Source: Chelydra serpentina (Eukaryota; Chordata; Testudines; Chelydridae). From it: a stretch of 64,000 bases of DNA. The DNA lies in NCBI GenBank assembly GCA_037349315.1, contig JBAIAC010000274.1, forward strand, positions 1 to 64,000, in the 5' to 3' direction. Each line of letters opens with the position of its first letter. The stretch's first letter is position 1. Under the pieces are notes generated by a model that was not told the origin of the DNA, searched no databases, and saw only the letters and a program-made list of their open reading frames with translations. The position numbers and the translations under genes were made by a program. Of this stretch, positions 43,302-56,556 are shown one piece after another.

Positions 43302-44201
43302 GAGCAGGGAGCGGGCGCTGGGGTGACCCGTGGGGCAGAGCAGGGAGCGGGCGCTGGGGTGACCCGTGGGGCAGAGCAGGGAGCGGGCGCTGGGGTGACC
43401 CGTGGGGCAGAGCAGGGAGCGGGCGCTGGGGTGACCCGTGGGGCAGAGCAGGGAGCGGGCGCTGGGGTGACCCGTGGGGCAGAGCAGGGAGCGGGCGCTG
43501 GGGTGACCCGTGGGGCAGAGCAGGGAGCGGGCGCTGGGGTGACCCGTGGGGCAGAGCAGGGAGCGGGCGCTGGGGTGACCCGTGGGGCAGAGCAGGGAGC
43601 GGGCGCTGGGGTGACCCGTGGGGCAGAGCAGGGAGCGGGCGCTGGGGTGACCCGTGGGGCAGAGCAGGGAGCGGGTGCTGGGGTGACCCGTGGGGCAGAG
43701 CAGGGAGCGGGTGCTGGGGTGACCCGTGGGGCAGAGCAGGGAGCGGGTGCTGGGGTGACCCGTGGGGCAGAGCAGGGAGCGGGTGCTGGGGTGACCCGTG
43801 GGGCAGAGCAGGGAGCGGGTGCTGGGGTGACCCGTGGGGCAGAGCAGGGAGCGGGTGCTGGGGTGACCCGTGGGGCGGAGCAGGGAGCGGGTGCTGGGGT
43901 GACCCGTGGGGCGGAGCAGGGAGCGGGTGCTGGGGTGACCCGTGGGGCGGAGCAGGGAGCGGGTGCTGGGGTGACCCGTGGGGCGGAGCAGGGAGCGGGT
44001 GCTGGGGTGACCCGTGGGGCGGAGCAGGGAGCGGGTGCTGGGGTGACCCGTGGGGCGGAGCAGGGAGCGGGTGCTGGGGTGACCCGTGGGGCGGAGCAGG
44101 GAGCGGGTGCTGGGGTGACCCGTGGGGCGGAGCAGGGAGCGGGTGCTGGGGTGACCTGTGGGGCGGAGCAGGGAGCGGGTGCTGGGGTGACCTGTGGGGC
44201 A
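43302..44201 (+). repeat. 36-bp minisatellite, 25 units
   Basis: Exactly 900 bp, 25 units of 36, seven fewer than copy A and without its one-base deletion. Variant order is about ten GCGCTGG/GGCA units, about six GTGCTGG/GGCA, then about eight GTGCTGG/GGCG, with final GACCTGTG units. The leading GTGCTGG block of copy A is absent, while the middle GTGCTGG/GGCA block is longer, so more than one change separates the arrays. Confidence 0.95.
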
Positions 44202-44808
44202 GATTGAACCAGCTGGAGCTGCTCAGGGCGTGTCGGTCCATCCCCAGCTGCAGGAAGGAGCCGTAGATCTCGCAGAGAGGTGGGGGCAGGGCCGTCCTTA
44301 GCCATGGGCAGAACAGACGGGCACGTAGGGCACCGCTCTGCCTGGGGCACCAGACACTCTGCCGGGAGCCGGGAGGGACGGGAAGCCGTGGGGCAGGTAA
44401 GAGCAGCGCTGGGTCCTAGAGTGAGCCCAATGCGCTGCCTGCAGCACAGTCTGGGGAGGGGATTGGCTGCTGGGGTCTCTGGGAAGGGGGGGGAGGAACT
44501 CACCTGTGAGTGTGACTCTCCCCCGGCGTGAGGGGAGGCAGGCTGGGCGGCTCTGGCAGTGTCCTTTGTTGCCCCCCATAACGTCCATTCTTCTCCCCCC
44601 CTACAGAGCACCCCCCTTTCCCCTCCCCCCCCCCGGAGCACCCCTCTCTCCCCCCTCCCCTCCGGCAGGGCTGGGTTGGGTGAGGTGCTGGGGGCGGGGG
44701 GGCTGCGTGCTGAGGAAGTAAAAATGAAAGTAAGTCACTTCCTCGGCAGCCAGCCCAAGCAACAGGGGCCGGCTGGAATTACCACCCCCAGCTGGCTGGG
44801 CTGGGGAC

Positions 44809-45042
44809 AGGGTGACCAGAGAGCATGTGGGAAAAACCAGGACAGGGGGTGGGTGGGGTGACCAGATGTCCCACTTGTATAGGGACAGTCCCAATTTTGG
44901 GATCTATTTTTATATAGGCTCCTGTTACCCCCCATCCCCATCCCGATTTTCCACCCTTGCTGTCTGGTCACCCCAGGTTGGGGGTAATAGGACAAAGCCC
45001 CAAATAGCGGAAGTGGCCCTATAACATCTGTGTCTGGCCAGC
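44809..45042 (+). mobile_element. Nested GGTGACC-family MITEs (copy B)
   Basis: Counterpart of 18127-18360 with the same self-nested arrangement. Confidence 0.7.
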
Positions 45043-45081
45043 GGCAGGACATTAGCCCTGCAGGGGAGGGGTGGGTGTGGC

Positions 45082-45375
45082 AGTGACATCACAAAGGCCG
45101 TTTGCAGGACCTCGGCCTATTGGTCAAAGGTGGTGGGGAGGCGGTGACCTCACAGAGAGATGCTGACATCAGCCAGGCCAGGCCAGGGGCGCAGGGCCAG
45201 GGAAACCTCGGAGACCCCCGTGGCTTTGCTTCAGCAAGTCTCCTTGTCGAGGTCTCTCTTGGAGGACTGAGAGAGTATTAGGGGTCACGGACGTGAGCGC
45301 CAGGAGGAACCTCTTTGGAGTTTTCTCCTTTGCTTTCACGCACTTTCCTAGAAAACAGACGTCCCTGGTTAGAAG
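45082..45375 (+). promoter_or_regulatory. Candidate promoter and first exon (copy B)
   Basis: Counterpart of 18400-18693. The donor context is AAG|GTAAG here against CAG|GTAAG in A, both acceptable donors. A second substitution lies near 45260 (CTCTCTTGG against CTCTCTCGG). Confidence 0.35.
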
Positions 45376-45963
45376 GTAAGAGCCTCCGAGAGGTTTGGAA
45401 CCTGTTCAGTCTGATCCATCTGGTGCCAGCTGAATTCCAGGCATGGAAAACAGTCGCTTCAGGTGGCAGAATTTTATTCCCCACTTGGGATTTTGTCCCT
45501 CAGAATCACTGGGGACATTAGGGTTTGTCCTTTTTGTTTGACCTTTTCCTCCATCCCTCCCTCCTTTCTCTTCACCTCTTACTTCTTTTGTCCTTTCCCC
45601 TGTTCCCCTCCCAACACCAGGAGAGGTGTAGGGGTGTGTGTGTGTGTCTGGTGGGGGGTGCTCGGCAGCTCCCATTGTGTGTGGTCTACCCAAAAATGTG
45701 GGGCTGAAATAGTGCTCGGACAGTGATCCCTACCGGTGACCTGGGCCATCCTTTGGGCTCTCTGGTGAGAGACCTGTGCCACCCCTCGGTCTCTACCCTG
45801 ATTGGCTGAGCAGGGAGTTATTGACAGGGAGGGGACTCAGGTCCTTGTTCTCTTTTAATAAGTCATAACCAGTCACATGTGTGATGAATTTTGCTGTTTC
45901 TCTGCATTAATTGTAGAGATTGAGGGATGTTAAGGTAAGAAAGGACCATTATGTGCATCTTTA

Positions 45964-46399
45964 GGACTTTAGGAGGCTGGAGCACATGACTTATGAGGAG
46001 AGGCTGAGGGAACTGGGATTGTTTAGCCTGCAGAAGAGAAGTGTGAGGGGGGATTTGATAGCTGCTTTCAACTACCTAAAAGGGGGTTCCAAAGAGGCTG
46101 GATCTAGACTGTTCTCAGTGGTAGAAGATGACAGAACAAGGAGTAATGGTCTCAAGTTGCAGAGGGGGAGGTTTAGGTTGGATATTAAGAAAAACTTTTT
46201 CACTAGTAGGGTGGTGAAGCACTGGAATGGGTTACCTAGGGAGGTGGTGGAATCTCCTTCCTTAGAGGTTTTTAAGGTCAGGCTTGACAAAGCCCTGGCT
46301 GGGATGATCTAGTTGGGGTTGGTCCTGCTTTGAGCAGGGGGTTGGACTAGACGACCCCCTGAGGTCCCTTCCAACCCTGAGATTCTATGATTCTATGAT
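45964..46399 (+). mobile_element. CR1 LINE 3' end (copy B)
   Basis: Counterpart of 19282-19717; the 108-codon ORF2 tail (45986-46312) is unchanged. Confidence 0.93.
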
Positions 46400-46656
46400 C
46401 CAGTCGCACCTCCTGTATAAGCCAGGCCCTAGCATGTCACCAAGTGGTTCCTGTAGCCAAACATAGCATGGGACTGAGCCAGAGCACGTCTTTTGGAACG
46501 ACATCCACATGCATTAGAGCCAGCTGGCTAACAGAAAATCTTTCTTCTGCAGGGACGTGGGGTTAAGGGACAGGGAGGAAAAGACATGGAGGCCGTGTCT
46601 AAAGTTAGAGCAGCGAGGCCAGGATAACCGGGGCTAGGTCCCAGGACTGGCTATCA

Positions 46657-46800
46657 GAAGACCTGCCATTTTCTATTCCTGGCTTTGGGACCATGAGCGA
46701 GTCTCTTCACCCCTGGGTGCCTCGGTTTCCCCAACTATCAAATAGAGCTAATCAAGGTTTTGTTTGTTCTCCCCATTTTACAGGGTGGGAAACTGAGACA
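46657..46800 (+). mobile_element. MIR-like SINE remnant (copy B)
   Basis: Counterpart of 19975-20118, unchanged by eye. Confidence 0.65.
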
Positions 46801-47001
46801 CTGTTGGGACCTGTCTACGCTACAGGTCTGTCGTGCATTTGTAAGCTGCTGACCCCCACATGTTGGTCAGAGCCTGTGGACAACACAGCTCCCAAAGGTG
46901 TGTTTGTTCTGTGCTTATCCCCTATGGACCAGCAGGGCTGGACGGCCTTTTCTCATGGTGCTGTGGGAGCAGGTCCTGGGGACTAAGGGTCTGAAGAAGC
47001 T

Positions 47002-47323
47002 CTCAAGGACTAATTTTTTTAACTAATTTTTATCAATGAATTGGGAGATAACATCCAATCACTGCTGATAAGATTGGTGGGTGACAAAATACCGGCAGAG
47101 TGGTAATTACTGATGAGGAGAGGGCAGTGATACAGAGCGATGTGGCTTATTCGGCAAGCTGGGCCCATTCAAAGGAAACAAGTTTGACCAGAACCAAATG
47201 CAAAGTCCGATACCTAGCAAGGCCTTTCTGGAATGTGTTTGCTTATTGTGGTACACAGGAGGCCTGTGAGATGCAGGGGGTCAGATTAGATGATCTAATG
47301 GTCTCTTCTGACCATAAAGTCTA
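47002..47323 (+). mobile_element. CR1 LINE fragment with internal deletion (copy B)
   Basis: Counterpart of 20320-20641 with the same internal join. Confidence 0.75.
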
Positions 47324-47326
47324 AAG

Positions 47327-48025
47327 CAGGCCTGCACAACTCGTAAAGCGGCGAGGGCCGTATTACTCCAAAGAAAACAGCTGAGGGCCGAAACCCCCCG
47401 GCCCTGCGGAAACACCCCCCCGCCCCTGTGCTGCCCACCCCGCGAAAACAACCCCTCCTTCCCCACTGCTGCGGTCTGGAAGCCTGTAGAGGGGGAAAGA
47501 AACAGCGCGCATAGGGTGACCAGATCATAGCAGTAAAATAGGACCTGCCCCTTCCCTCCTCCGCCCCACCATCACACCCCTCTTCACCCCCCCCAGGGGT
47601 CACTATATTACTGCACACAACAGTCAATCAATGCAGTTGTAGATAAATCTCTGCATTATGCATTTTTGTATAACTTTTATATGACTTTGTATTGAACCTT
47701 GGTAATATGTTATAGCGGGCCCCTAAGGTAGTATAATTAAGGTTAAAGAAAAATGTCTTTTTGCTAGAAGTAGAATAAGATCTTCCCCCCAAAATCGGGA
47801 CAGGGGGTGGGCGGTAATAGGAACCTATATAAGAAAAAGACGTAAAAATCAGGACTGTCCCTATAAAATCGGGACATCTGGTCACCCTACCCCCAGCCCA
47901 GAGACAAGCAGCAAAAAAGACCAATCGACACTGTCCTAGATTTTGGGCCGCACAGTGAGCCCTCGACTCACACCCCCCGCGGGCCGCACAGTGAGCCCAT
48001 CCAGGCCGCATGTTGTGCAGGCCTG
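47327..48025. mobile_element. hAT-like element with nested MITE (copy B)
   Basis: Counterpart of 20645-21343; 14-bp CAGGCCTGCACAAC termini intact, inner MITE at about 47513-47891. Confidence 0.8.
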
Positions 48026-48283
48026 CTGTAGACAAAGAGCCAGTAGAGAGGAGTTTTGTTCATTGACTTGTCGGCTTAAACACTCCCTTTCACTCTATTC
48101 TCAGACAAACACTAGTATTAACTGTTTGCTACTGATGGGTTTAGAAAGCATTTGTCGAGTGGAAGATGAGATTTCTGGGGGATTGTTCCCAAGACCCAGT
48201 ACTTTGTGTTCCAACATCTCCCAGCTTCCTTGGTGAAGATAAAACTGAGGTTTCTTTGCAGTGTACAGAATAAAGTAGCTTTT

Positions 48284-48356
48284 CACACCAGACGGGACTT
48301 GAACCCACAATCTCTGGCTTAGGAAGCTAATGCCTTATCTATTAGGCCACTGGGGC
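48284..48356 (-). tRNA. tRNA-Arg (anticodon CCT), copy B
   Basis: Identical to 21602-21674. Confidence 0.88.
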
Positions 48357-48439
48357 CCTGAAGTACAACTTATGGAGGGATGGAAATTCCCTCTCATCAT
48401 TGCACATTCCTCACATTTGCTAGGAAGCCAAATACCCCC

Positions 48440-48789
48440 TTCATGCGCCTTACAGAAATGTCGGCATCCCCTGTCAGCGAGGCAACTGGGCAGGTCCCTG
48501 ACAGAGCTGAGCCCCACCTTTCTGCAGCCATCTTTAGAGAAGAACCCCATCCCAGAGTCACCCCTCCCTCCATCAGCACCTCCCCGTCTGTGGCTCCCAG
48601 TGGCAGTAGGATAATTGGGGGGTGAATCCAGGGCTGGAAGCGGGGTCAGGTCAGCCTGTGAGGAGTAACCAGGTGGGGGCAGACCCAGGGTGAGGCTGTG
48701 GGCTGCTGGTCGGATGTTGGGATCAGAGCTCTAGATCAAAGCTGCACAGCGACCTGACACCCAGGGTTACAAGGCCGACATAGTGACCC
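48440..48789 (-). repeat. Inverted repeat, inner right arm (copy B)
   Basis: Counterpart of 21758-22107, pairing with 42541-42884. Confidence 0.85.
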
Positions 48790-49222
48790 CTGTGACAGCA
48801 TGGGGTTTTCCTTGTTGCCTATGGGGGTTTTCTTGGTTCCCTAGGGGTTGCATGCAGAGGGGGTGGGACTCAGTTTCCCTGGGTGTTACGGGTGTAACGA
48901 GGTGATGGGAGAGGGAGTGTGTTGTTACAGGGGACTGGCGAGGGGACTGGGGACCCAGCCATGGACGTGGCGACAGGTGACCCGGAAGCCAGCTCAGGAG
49001 TCCGCAGCCGGTCCTGGCCAGTGGGAGAACAATAGGCTGCGAAGAGAGGAGCCCTGGGGGCCTAACCAGCCGGTTCCAGCCAGAGGGGGCCAGAGAGGAG
49101 AAGAGGCCCAGACGACCCTGTTTGCAGGGCTGTTTACCTGGAGAGAAGAGACTGGACAGAGGTGGGGCTTGGGGCCAGTGATATCCCCCGCCCAGTGGGG
49201 CAGCAGGGTGGGGCGGGAGCTC

Positions 49223-49548
49223 CAGTGGCGTAGCCAGGGGAGGATTAGGGGGAGCGGCTGCTCCCCCTGTGAGCACAAGCGGCGGCGCCCAAGCCCTGCT
49301 GCCGGAGCTGGGCTCGGGCGGGGATTTAAAAGGCCCGCTGCTCCCCGCGGCTGCAGGAGCCGTGGGCCTTTGAAATCCCCGCCCGAGCCCCGCTGCCGGA
49401 GCTCCGGCGGCGCTTTAAAGGGCCTGGGGCTCCCCGAAGCGGCTGGAGCTGCGGGCCCTTTAAATCACCGCCGGGGAATCTGGTCCGGTCCGGCACGGCG
49501 TACTGGCTCTTGCCGGTACCGGACCGGACCGGCTTACTTTCACCTCTG
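49223..49548. mobile_element. Composite hAT-like elements (copy B)
   Basis: Counterpart of 22541-22866, same CAGTGGCG left end and TTTCACCTCTG right end. Confidence 0.6.
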
Positions 49549-50131
49549 GGATGACCCGGAGTGCCTCCCGGAGGCGCCGCCGGGTGAGTACAGGGGGAGC
49601 CTGGGGAGGAGTCTTTTTATAGCACCGCTCCCCTGTGCTGCGGACCTGCCTATGCTACTGGGGGGCTCTGGGCTGGGGAGAGGGAGCAGGCAGAGCCCAC
49701 CGGGATACAGGAGAGAGCTGGATGTGCTGGGCTCGGGGGAGGCCAGGCCTGAGGCCCTGAGAGTTCCTGTGCTGTGTTCAACGCTCAATCATCCCTCCAG
49801 TTTGACGCTGGCTGAGAGTCACTCTGGTCTAGAGAACAGGGGGGCAGAGATTGTCTGTCAGGGTCTCTGTGCGCAGACAAACCCAGCGAATCACAAGGAC
49901 GTGTGGCACAGGCTCTCGTGTTGCACAAATTGCAGTCGAAGCCGCCGCCTTGCCAATGCCGGTCACAGCAGCCTTTTCATCAGCTCCAGGCTCGTGATTT
50001 GATTCTTTCTAATGCTCCTCTTCAAAGGAGCCTTTTCCTTAGCAAGCAGTTACTTGGATTGCCAAGGGAGGGCTCTTGTGTTTCCTAGAAAGACACAGGA
50101 AAATGTGATGAGAGGAGACAAAAGTTCTACA

Positions 50132-50205
50132 AGGCACCACTGGGAGTTGAACCCAGGATCTCCTATTTACTAGACAAGCGCTTTAGCCAGCTAAGCCATG
50201 GTGCC
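50132..50205 (-). tRNA. tRNA-Thr (anticodon AGT), copy B
   Basis: Identical to 23450-23523; terminator T-run is AAAA at 50120-50123 on the + strand. Confidence 0.94.
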
Positions 50206-50575
50206 TGCCTCCTACAAACCCTTCCAACTGCTCCATTTGATGGTCCAAGACAAGACCTGCATATTCAAAGTACAGACGTTCCCCATTTCCCTCAAGACTT
50301 GCAGACCTTGAGGTGTCTGGATCTCTGTGCACAGAAAGCCACAGCTCAGATGACAGGGGGCTTCTCACACGTGCTTCTCCCACCAGCCACTGTGATCATA
50401 TCCTGGTTCATGCTCTGCATTTCAGTCGCAGCGACCTCGGCTCAGTGCTGAGTCATGGTCACCTTTCCACCAGCTCCAGACTTCTCATTTGCCACTTTCC
50501 AAGTGCCGTGGGGCAGCTGCCCCACACAGGCAGGAGAAAGGTTAAGGCAGCCTTGGAGAGGCTGAGCAGAACCCA

Positions 50576-50625
50576 GCCAATCAGGAAAGCGTATTGGGCG
50601 AGCCAATCAGGAGAAGACCTATAAG
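50576..50625 (+). promoter_or_regulatory. Candidate CCAAT/TATA promoter (copy B)
   Basis: Counterpart of 23894-23943 with the same two CCAATCAGG boxes and CTATAAG. Confidence 0.4.
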
Positions 50626-51401
50626 TCCCCTGCCCGAGTGGAAGCCAATGCATGTGGTGGGCCGTAAGCACCACAGGTTTTAACCCTGTTTGCCTCCTTC
50701 CCCATGTCTCTTGCTTAGATGATATGGAAGTGCCCCTATGGCCGGGGATGTGAGTTTGTGGGCACAGCATCGTGCAGTGGGCTTCCAAGACAGCCTGTAA
50801 TTCAGCAAGGGGTTTGCAGCTGGGCCTTGGCCTGGAAGCAATTTTCTCTCCGCACAGCAGATGGGGGATACACTGGGACCAGCTTCTGGCTCTTTTTTTG
50901 TGAGCTGGTTCCCGTGAGGACACACCAGAGATCACTGCAATCTACGTAGGGGGCAACCACCTGGAAATATTCTCCAGGCACCAGCTGATTTGGAAAGTTA
51001 AACACGATATTGCACAACATAGAACTATGGGGCCAGGTCCCATGGAAAACAAAGGGGAGCAGGGAAAGAGAGAGCACAGAAGAGAAGAGAAGGAGAGATG
51101 GGATAGAAAAATGTCTCTAGAGCGGGAGCAGACGGAGAGAACCAGCGAGTGCAGGGGACATGTCAACCCATCGAGCTGCCTCCTAGGCCAGGCTGCAGCC
51201 CAGCTTCAGGACTCAGAGGAAATGGAGCTCGCACCCCTACCTACAGGACTCCAGGCACGACCAGACGTCTGGATCAAACGTCCCCTCTGGCGCTCAAGTC
51301 ACAGCAGCGAGCCGGCAAAAGACAGGCTCCCACGTCATTGGAGAGAGCAAGACGAAGCCTTGGAACACCCAGTAGTGTTAGGTGGCGAAAGTGCTGCCCC
51401 A

Positions 51402-51472
51402 AGTTCCCACTGAGAAATGAACTCAGATTGCAATATTCAAAGCCCCGAGTGCTGCCCTGAAACCATGGGACC
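51402..51472 (-). tRNA. tRNA-Gln (anticodon TTG), degenerate, copy B
   Basis: Identical to 24720-24790, sharing the altered D region and acceptor mismatch. Confidence 0.7.
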
Positions 51473-51784
51473 CAGAGGAGAGCACCTTATGTTTGTCTGA
51501 CTTCCAGTGTCGAAGAGCCTGGGCGGACAATTTTTTGCCTCCCTTGCTCAAGATCTCTCTGGCCAGCCCTGCATTTTCTCAACAAGTCGGCAGGCAGCGG
51601 TTTGCTGTAAACCCAGAAGCCTTTCTTCCTCCAGACTGTGAGGCCAGTGGGCATGTGAGGAATTTGTCCCGTCAGTCAGAGGCAGAAAATGGCCCTTCCT
51701 AGGAAAGCCCAAGTCCTGAAAAGAAAATACCAGTGTCGAGGAGAGTACTGAAAAACTGCCTTTTGGAGGATATGATGCTTTTTA

Positions 51785-51857
51785 CATCTGGCCAGGGACT
51801 TGAACCCTAGACCTTCAGATTAAAAGTCTGATGCTCGACCCACTGAGCCAGCCAGCT
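51785..51857 (-). tRNA. tRNA-Lys (anticodon TTT), copy B (minus)
   Basis: Identical to 25103-25175. Confidence 0.83.
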
Positions 51858-52061
51858 TCACAGGTGAAAAGGGTTAGTTTGGTGCAGAAGAGAAACTAGT
51901 CAAGAATAAGAGGGCAGGAAACAATACAGAAAACCTGCTACTCTGGCTCCCTTAGCAGCCCTAGCCCCAGCCTGTTCCTCCATCTGACACCCAGAGACCT
52001 TCTTCTTTTTCTAGTTAATCTCAGATCCAGGAGAAAACACCGTTCTACAAAGAAAAACGAA

Positions 52062-52256
52062 AACTCCCTGTCTGTCAGGGCTGTTAAGCACTGGAGTGAA
52101 TTTCCCAGGGAGGTTGTGGAATCTCTGTCAGGGGAGGTTTTTAAGAGCAGGTTCGACAAACACCTGTCAGGGATGGTCTAGATTGTACTTATGAGTGGAG
52201 GGGCTGGACTGGATGACCTCTCAAGGTCCCTTAAAGTCCTATGATTCTATGATTCT
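52062..52256 (+). mobile_element. CR1 LINE 3' end fragment (copy B)
   Basis: Counterpart of 25380-25574. Confidence 0.88.
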
Positions 52257-52691
52257 GCATATTGGAGGTTGCAGGCCGGGGGTGGTTAAATCCCCACCCC
52301 TGCCCCAGCCTCATCTGATCAGATCCATGGTCCCATTAAGCCTTGTATTTCTCCTCCCCCAGCAGACATCCTGTCTGTGGGAGTGGCCAATGCCAGAAAT
52401 AGTAAAGGAAACTCTAACCCCTTCCCCACGGATTGCACAATGATTCTTTCCATACGTTGTCACATGGGAACAGTCCCTCCTGAGCCCCCAGCCACAGAGC
52501 AGTTTGAGTCATGAAGCATGATGGTTAGCCCTGCCCTTTAATCCCCCTGCAGATACCCCATCCAAGAGTGGGTCCCCTAGTTGTGCCAGACACTGCGGAA
52601 ACCCCGACCAAGGATGGGGGCCCTGATTTTGCCAGGTGTTGTACAACTCATAGTGAGAAAGAGAGTCCTTGATGCCAAGAGCTCACAGGCA

Positions 52692-52787
52692 AAATAGATG
52701 AAGTGTGGGAGGATGGTTCCCATTTTACAGCTGGGGAAACTGAGGCCCAAAGATGCGATGTCATTTGTCCATGTTTGCACAGAGAAT
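52692..52787 (-). mobile_element. MIR-like SINE remnant (copy B)
   Basis: Counterpart of 26010-26105. Confidence 0.6.
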
Positions 52788-53443
52788 AATGGGGCCAAAC
52801 TTGGAACTGAATCAAAATTTTCTGAGTCACAGCCTGGCCCTTAATCACAAGCCAAGCATTGTCGATTGCATGGCAGTGGCCTCCATGGGAAGTTGCACAA
52901 TCTCCTTCATTGGAGGATTTGAAGAATGGGTTATGCAAATTCCTGTCGGGGATGACCTAGGGATACTTGGTCCTGACTCTCAGGGTCCCTCCCTGCCCTT
53001 TCTCTCTAGAAGCTTCTATTGTGTGGTTTTGTGCTGTGTCATTGTTCCACACTTATCTGTTTTGCATAGTGTCACTCTCTGCCCCGCCACACACACTTCA
53101 GTGGAGAAGCAGCTGGCAATCTAGTAGGCTGCCCATGGAACAATGGGACAGAGAAACCTGCATCATGTGATGCTGCACCGGCCCATGAGCCATTGCAAAC
53201 CCCTCCCACAGCCCCATGCGGCCAGTTGCACAGTGCGATAGCTACCCACAGTGCACTGCTCTTTGGGGCGACACAAGAGTGGATGCGCTCTGGTGACACA
53301 AGGAGCAGAGTGTTTAATTGAAACTCTTCAACTAAAGCAGCATAACTCTGTAGTGTGGACACAACCTGAGAGTGAGACAAGACCGAGCTCCCCTTGACAC
53401 CAAGGATGCTCAGGGACTGAAACTGAAGAAAGACAAGTTCCTC

Positions 53444-53525
53444 CGTAGTCTACAGGATTCCAACCTGTGCAGGGAAACCCCAATGGATTTCGAGTCCATC
53501 GCCTTCACCACTCAGCCACAACTAC
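53444..53525 (-). tRNA. tRNA-Ser (anticodon CGA), copy B
   Basis: Identical to 26762-26843, with the same C56-to-G change. Confidence 0.8.
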
Positions 53526-54291
53526 TGGCTTTGTGCAGTTTCTCACTACACTCTAGTTCTGTTCTCACTGAGTGATCATTTCCAGTTGTTTCCTCAGACC
53601 AGCTTCCACAACACACTCACTGCCGTGCCATTGTGTAAGTGTGTCCATGGCTGAACAGCAAGAATTCCTGCTCATTTCCCTTCCGGCTGGAGCATGATGA
53701 GAGTGTGTTTGTGGTTAATGACGCTGCTGTAGATTCTTGTCCATTTTCTGCCTCGACAATTCAGACAGTCCCTTTCCCGTCATATCCCCAGTACATCAGT
53801 GATTGCAATAGCAGGGGGCAGGTTTTCTCTGGGGCACTGAGCTTTGCCAGGGGGTTGGTGGCTCCTTTCTTTCCTCACCCTGGAGTAAACTCAGCTTTTT
53901 ATTCCATCCTTGATATTTCATGGAATAACAACAGCAGCATGAAGAAAGAGGAGAGCGAATATCTCACTGTCGGGGCTGAAGGTGCCACGTCCCCTTGTCT
54001 GACCATTGTCACTGCAGGAGAGAAGGGTTCAGTGGAATTGAATGCCCTGGCTCAGACAAGAGACACAGACAGATTTTACTGTTTCAAAGGAAATTATTTG
54101 GGGGAGATTGTTTGGGGGAGTTGATGAGGATGTTACCTTTTGAGATCAAAACTAAAACCTACAGAACCATTTTAGAAACTTGGGACTTCGCCGTATTTTA
54201 TTGAAAGCAAGGGAGGTCTGAGTTCCTGAGAAGGTTTGTGTTTGCTGGAAGCAACACGGTTCAGTCTGTCATTGAAGCGACTGGGGAGAGG

Positions 54292-54638
54292 GCCAGTGGC
54301 GTAGCCAGGTTTAGAGCACAGGGGGAGCGGCGGCGCTATAAAAAGGCGCCGCTCCCCCCGTACTCACCCCGGCGGCGCTTTAAAGGGCCTGGGGCTCCCG
54401 CCGCTGCGGAGCCTCTGGGCCTTTTTAAAATCCCCGCCTGAGCCCGGCTCCGGCAGCGGGGTGGGGCGGGGGAGGGCACTTTAAAAGGCCCGCAGCTCCC
54501 CACAGCGGGACCCAGCCCGGGTCCAGCAGTGGGGCGCTTTAAAGGGCTGGCGGCTCCCGCAGCGGGGCTCAGGCGGCGCCTTAGTGCCGCTTCTCCTCAG
54601 AGGGGGAGCGGCCGCTCCCCCGCCCTTGGCTACGCTAC
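54292..54638. mobile_element. Non-autonomous hAT-like element (copy B)
   Basis: Counterpart of 27610-27956 with the same 7/8 target-site duplication. Confidence 0.82.
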
Positions 54639-54682
54639 GGGAGAAGGTTGTTTGTAAAGGAGGGGAGAAGGCTAAATGTGTA

Positions 54683-54763
54683 CGATGAGGATGGGATTCA
54701 AACCCACGCGTGCAGAGCACAATGGATTAGCATCCATCCCCTTAACCACTCGGCCACCTCATC
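54683..54763 (-). tRNA. tRNA-Ser (anticodon GCT), copy B
   Basis: Identical to 28001-28081. Confidence 0.88.
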
Positions 54764-55544
54764 TGAGCTGTTACAGAAGGGACAGGAGCAGAAATCGAAG
54801 GCCAGCAGAGATAGGGACACTCATACTAAGTGTAAGCAGGGTCTGGATGAGCCCCCCCTCACATCGAGTGATGAGTCGGGGAAAGATGTCAGGACCAGAC
54901 CGTGTTTGCCCAGATGCCCCTACTCGACCACATGAAGGACCTTAATTCGAATTTCTGAGTCCACAGTAACGGGGCAAGTGTCGACATTACAAGCGGTGCA
55001 CTGTGGGTAGCTATCCCACAGTTCCCGCAGTCCCCGCCGCCCACTGGAATTCTGGGTGTAGCCCCCAATGCCTTCTGGGGCCAAAAATGTGTCGAGGGTG
55101 GTTATAGGTAAATGTCGTCACTCGACCCACACTCCCGCCCTCCCTACGTGAAAGGGATGTGAAAAATCAACGTAGCTATGCCAGCAAAAGCTCATGGGTA
55201 GGCACGATTATAGTGGCAAAGGAAAAAAAGCCATTGAAAAAAAATCAAGGTAATTAAATACCCACACTCGATAAATGCAGAGTTTAAAATACCCAGTGTT
55301 GACTCCTGTCCTTCCAGCATGTGGATGGGAGCTAAACTTAAACCTCTGATAACTGTGAAATGAAGAGTTACAGTACCTGCCACGCCTGCAACATAACCTT
55401 GCCTCTGCCTCTTCCCTAGCCCTGGAGTTGGCACTAGCACTGGAAATGGCTCAGTAAGGCGGAAGCAAAGGTTTACAAACTACCGAGAGAAGCAGCAGAT
55501 TCTCCATCTCAGGACGTCTTTGAGTCAAGACTGGAACCTTCTGA

Positions 55545-55678
55545 AACATGACTTAGTCAAACACAAGGTTTTCAGCTCAATACGGCAGTAACTGGATGAC
55601 ATTCTGTGGCCTGTGTTATACAAGAGGTCAGACTAGATGACCCAATAGTCCTTTCTGGGATAAAAACCTATAAATCTA
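55545..55678 (+). mobile_element. CR1 LINE 3' end fragment (copy B)
   Basis: Counterpart of 28864-28997. Confidence 0.78.
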
Positions 55679-56175
55679 TCACAGATATAAAGAAGGTCTA
55701 AGAACGTGCTACTGTTTGTGTTGTGTTCCACAGATGGGAATACCAGCATTTCTCTGCATACCCTCCAGCTGTGTGCGCTGTGTCATCGGCAGCTAGAATT
55801 CGATGCTGGATGGATTCCTTGGAGCAGCTTGGCAGAGCTGTGACTGGGATATGAAGAGAGGTGCGTGTGGAACTTGGGGGACCAAGTATCCCTCATTTCC
55901 GTGCTGAGTGTGGTAGGTTGTATTGCTGAAGGTGCACAAGGGTGTGTACTTGTCACAGAGATTGTCAGCAGTCTGGTGGCATATGCGCTAGTTGTCTCCG
56001 GGATTCAGCGAGGGCTCAGTGAAGGGAATGACTCCGAAGGAATCCTCGGGGTGAGGAAAAGGGAGTTGTCATGTTGCTAGTCTGAGCCGGTCTGTGTGGA
56101 GTCAGGGTTTCAGTGCCGGCCAGGTGCCGGACGCGTCTGTTCCCTACACGGGACATAGATCCAAGTTTTGCCTTA

Positions 56176-56556
<381 letters not shown>

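Larger units (their letters stand above)
51162..52067 (-). repeat. Inverted repeat, right arm (copy B)
   Basis: Counterpart of 24480-25385; one substitution near 51738 (GTCGAGGAG against GTCAAGGAG). Confidence 0.85.
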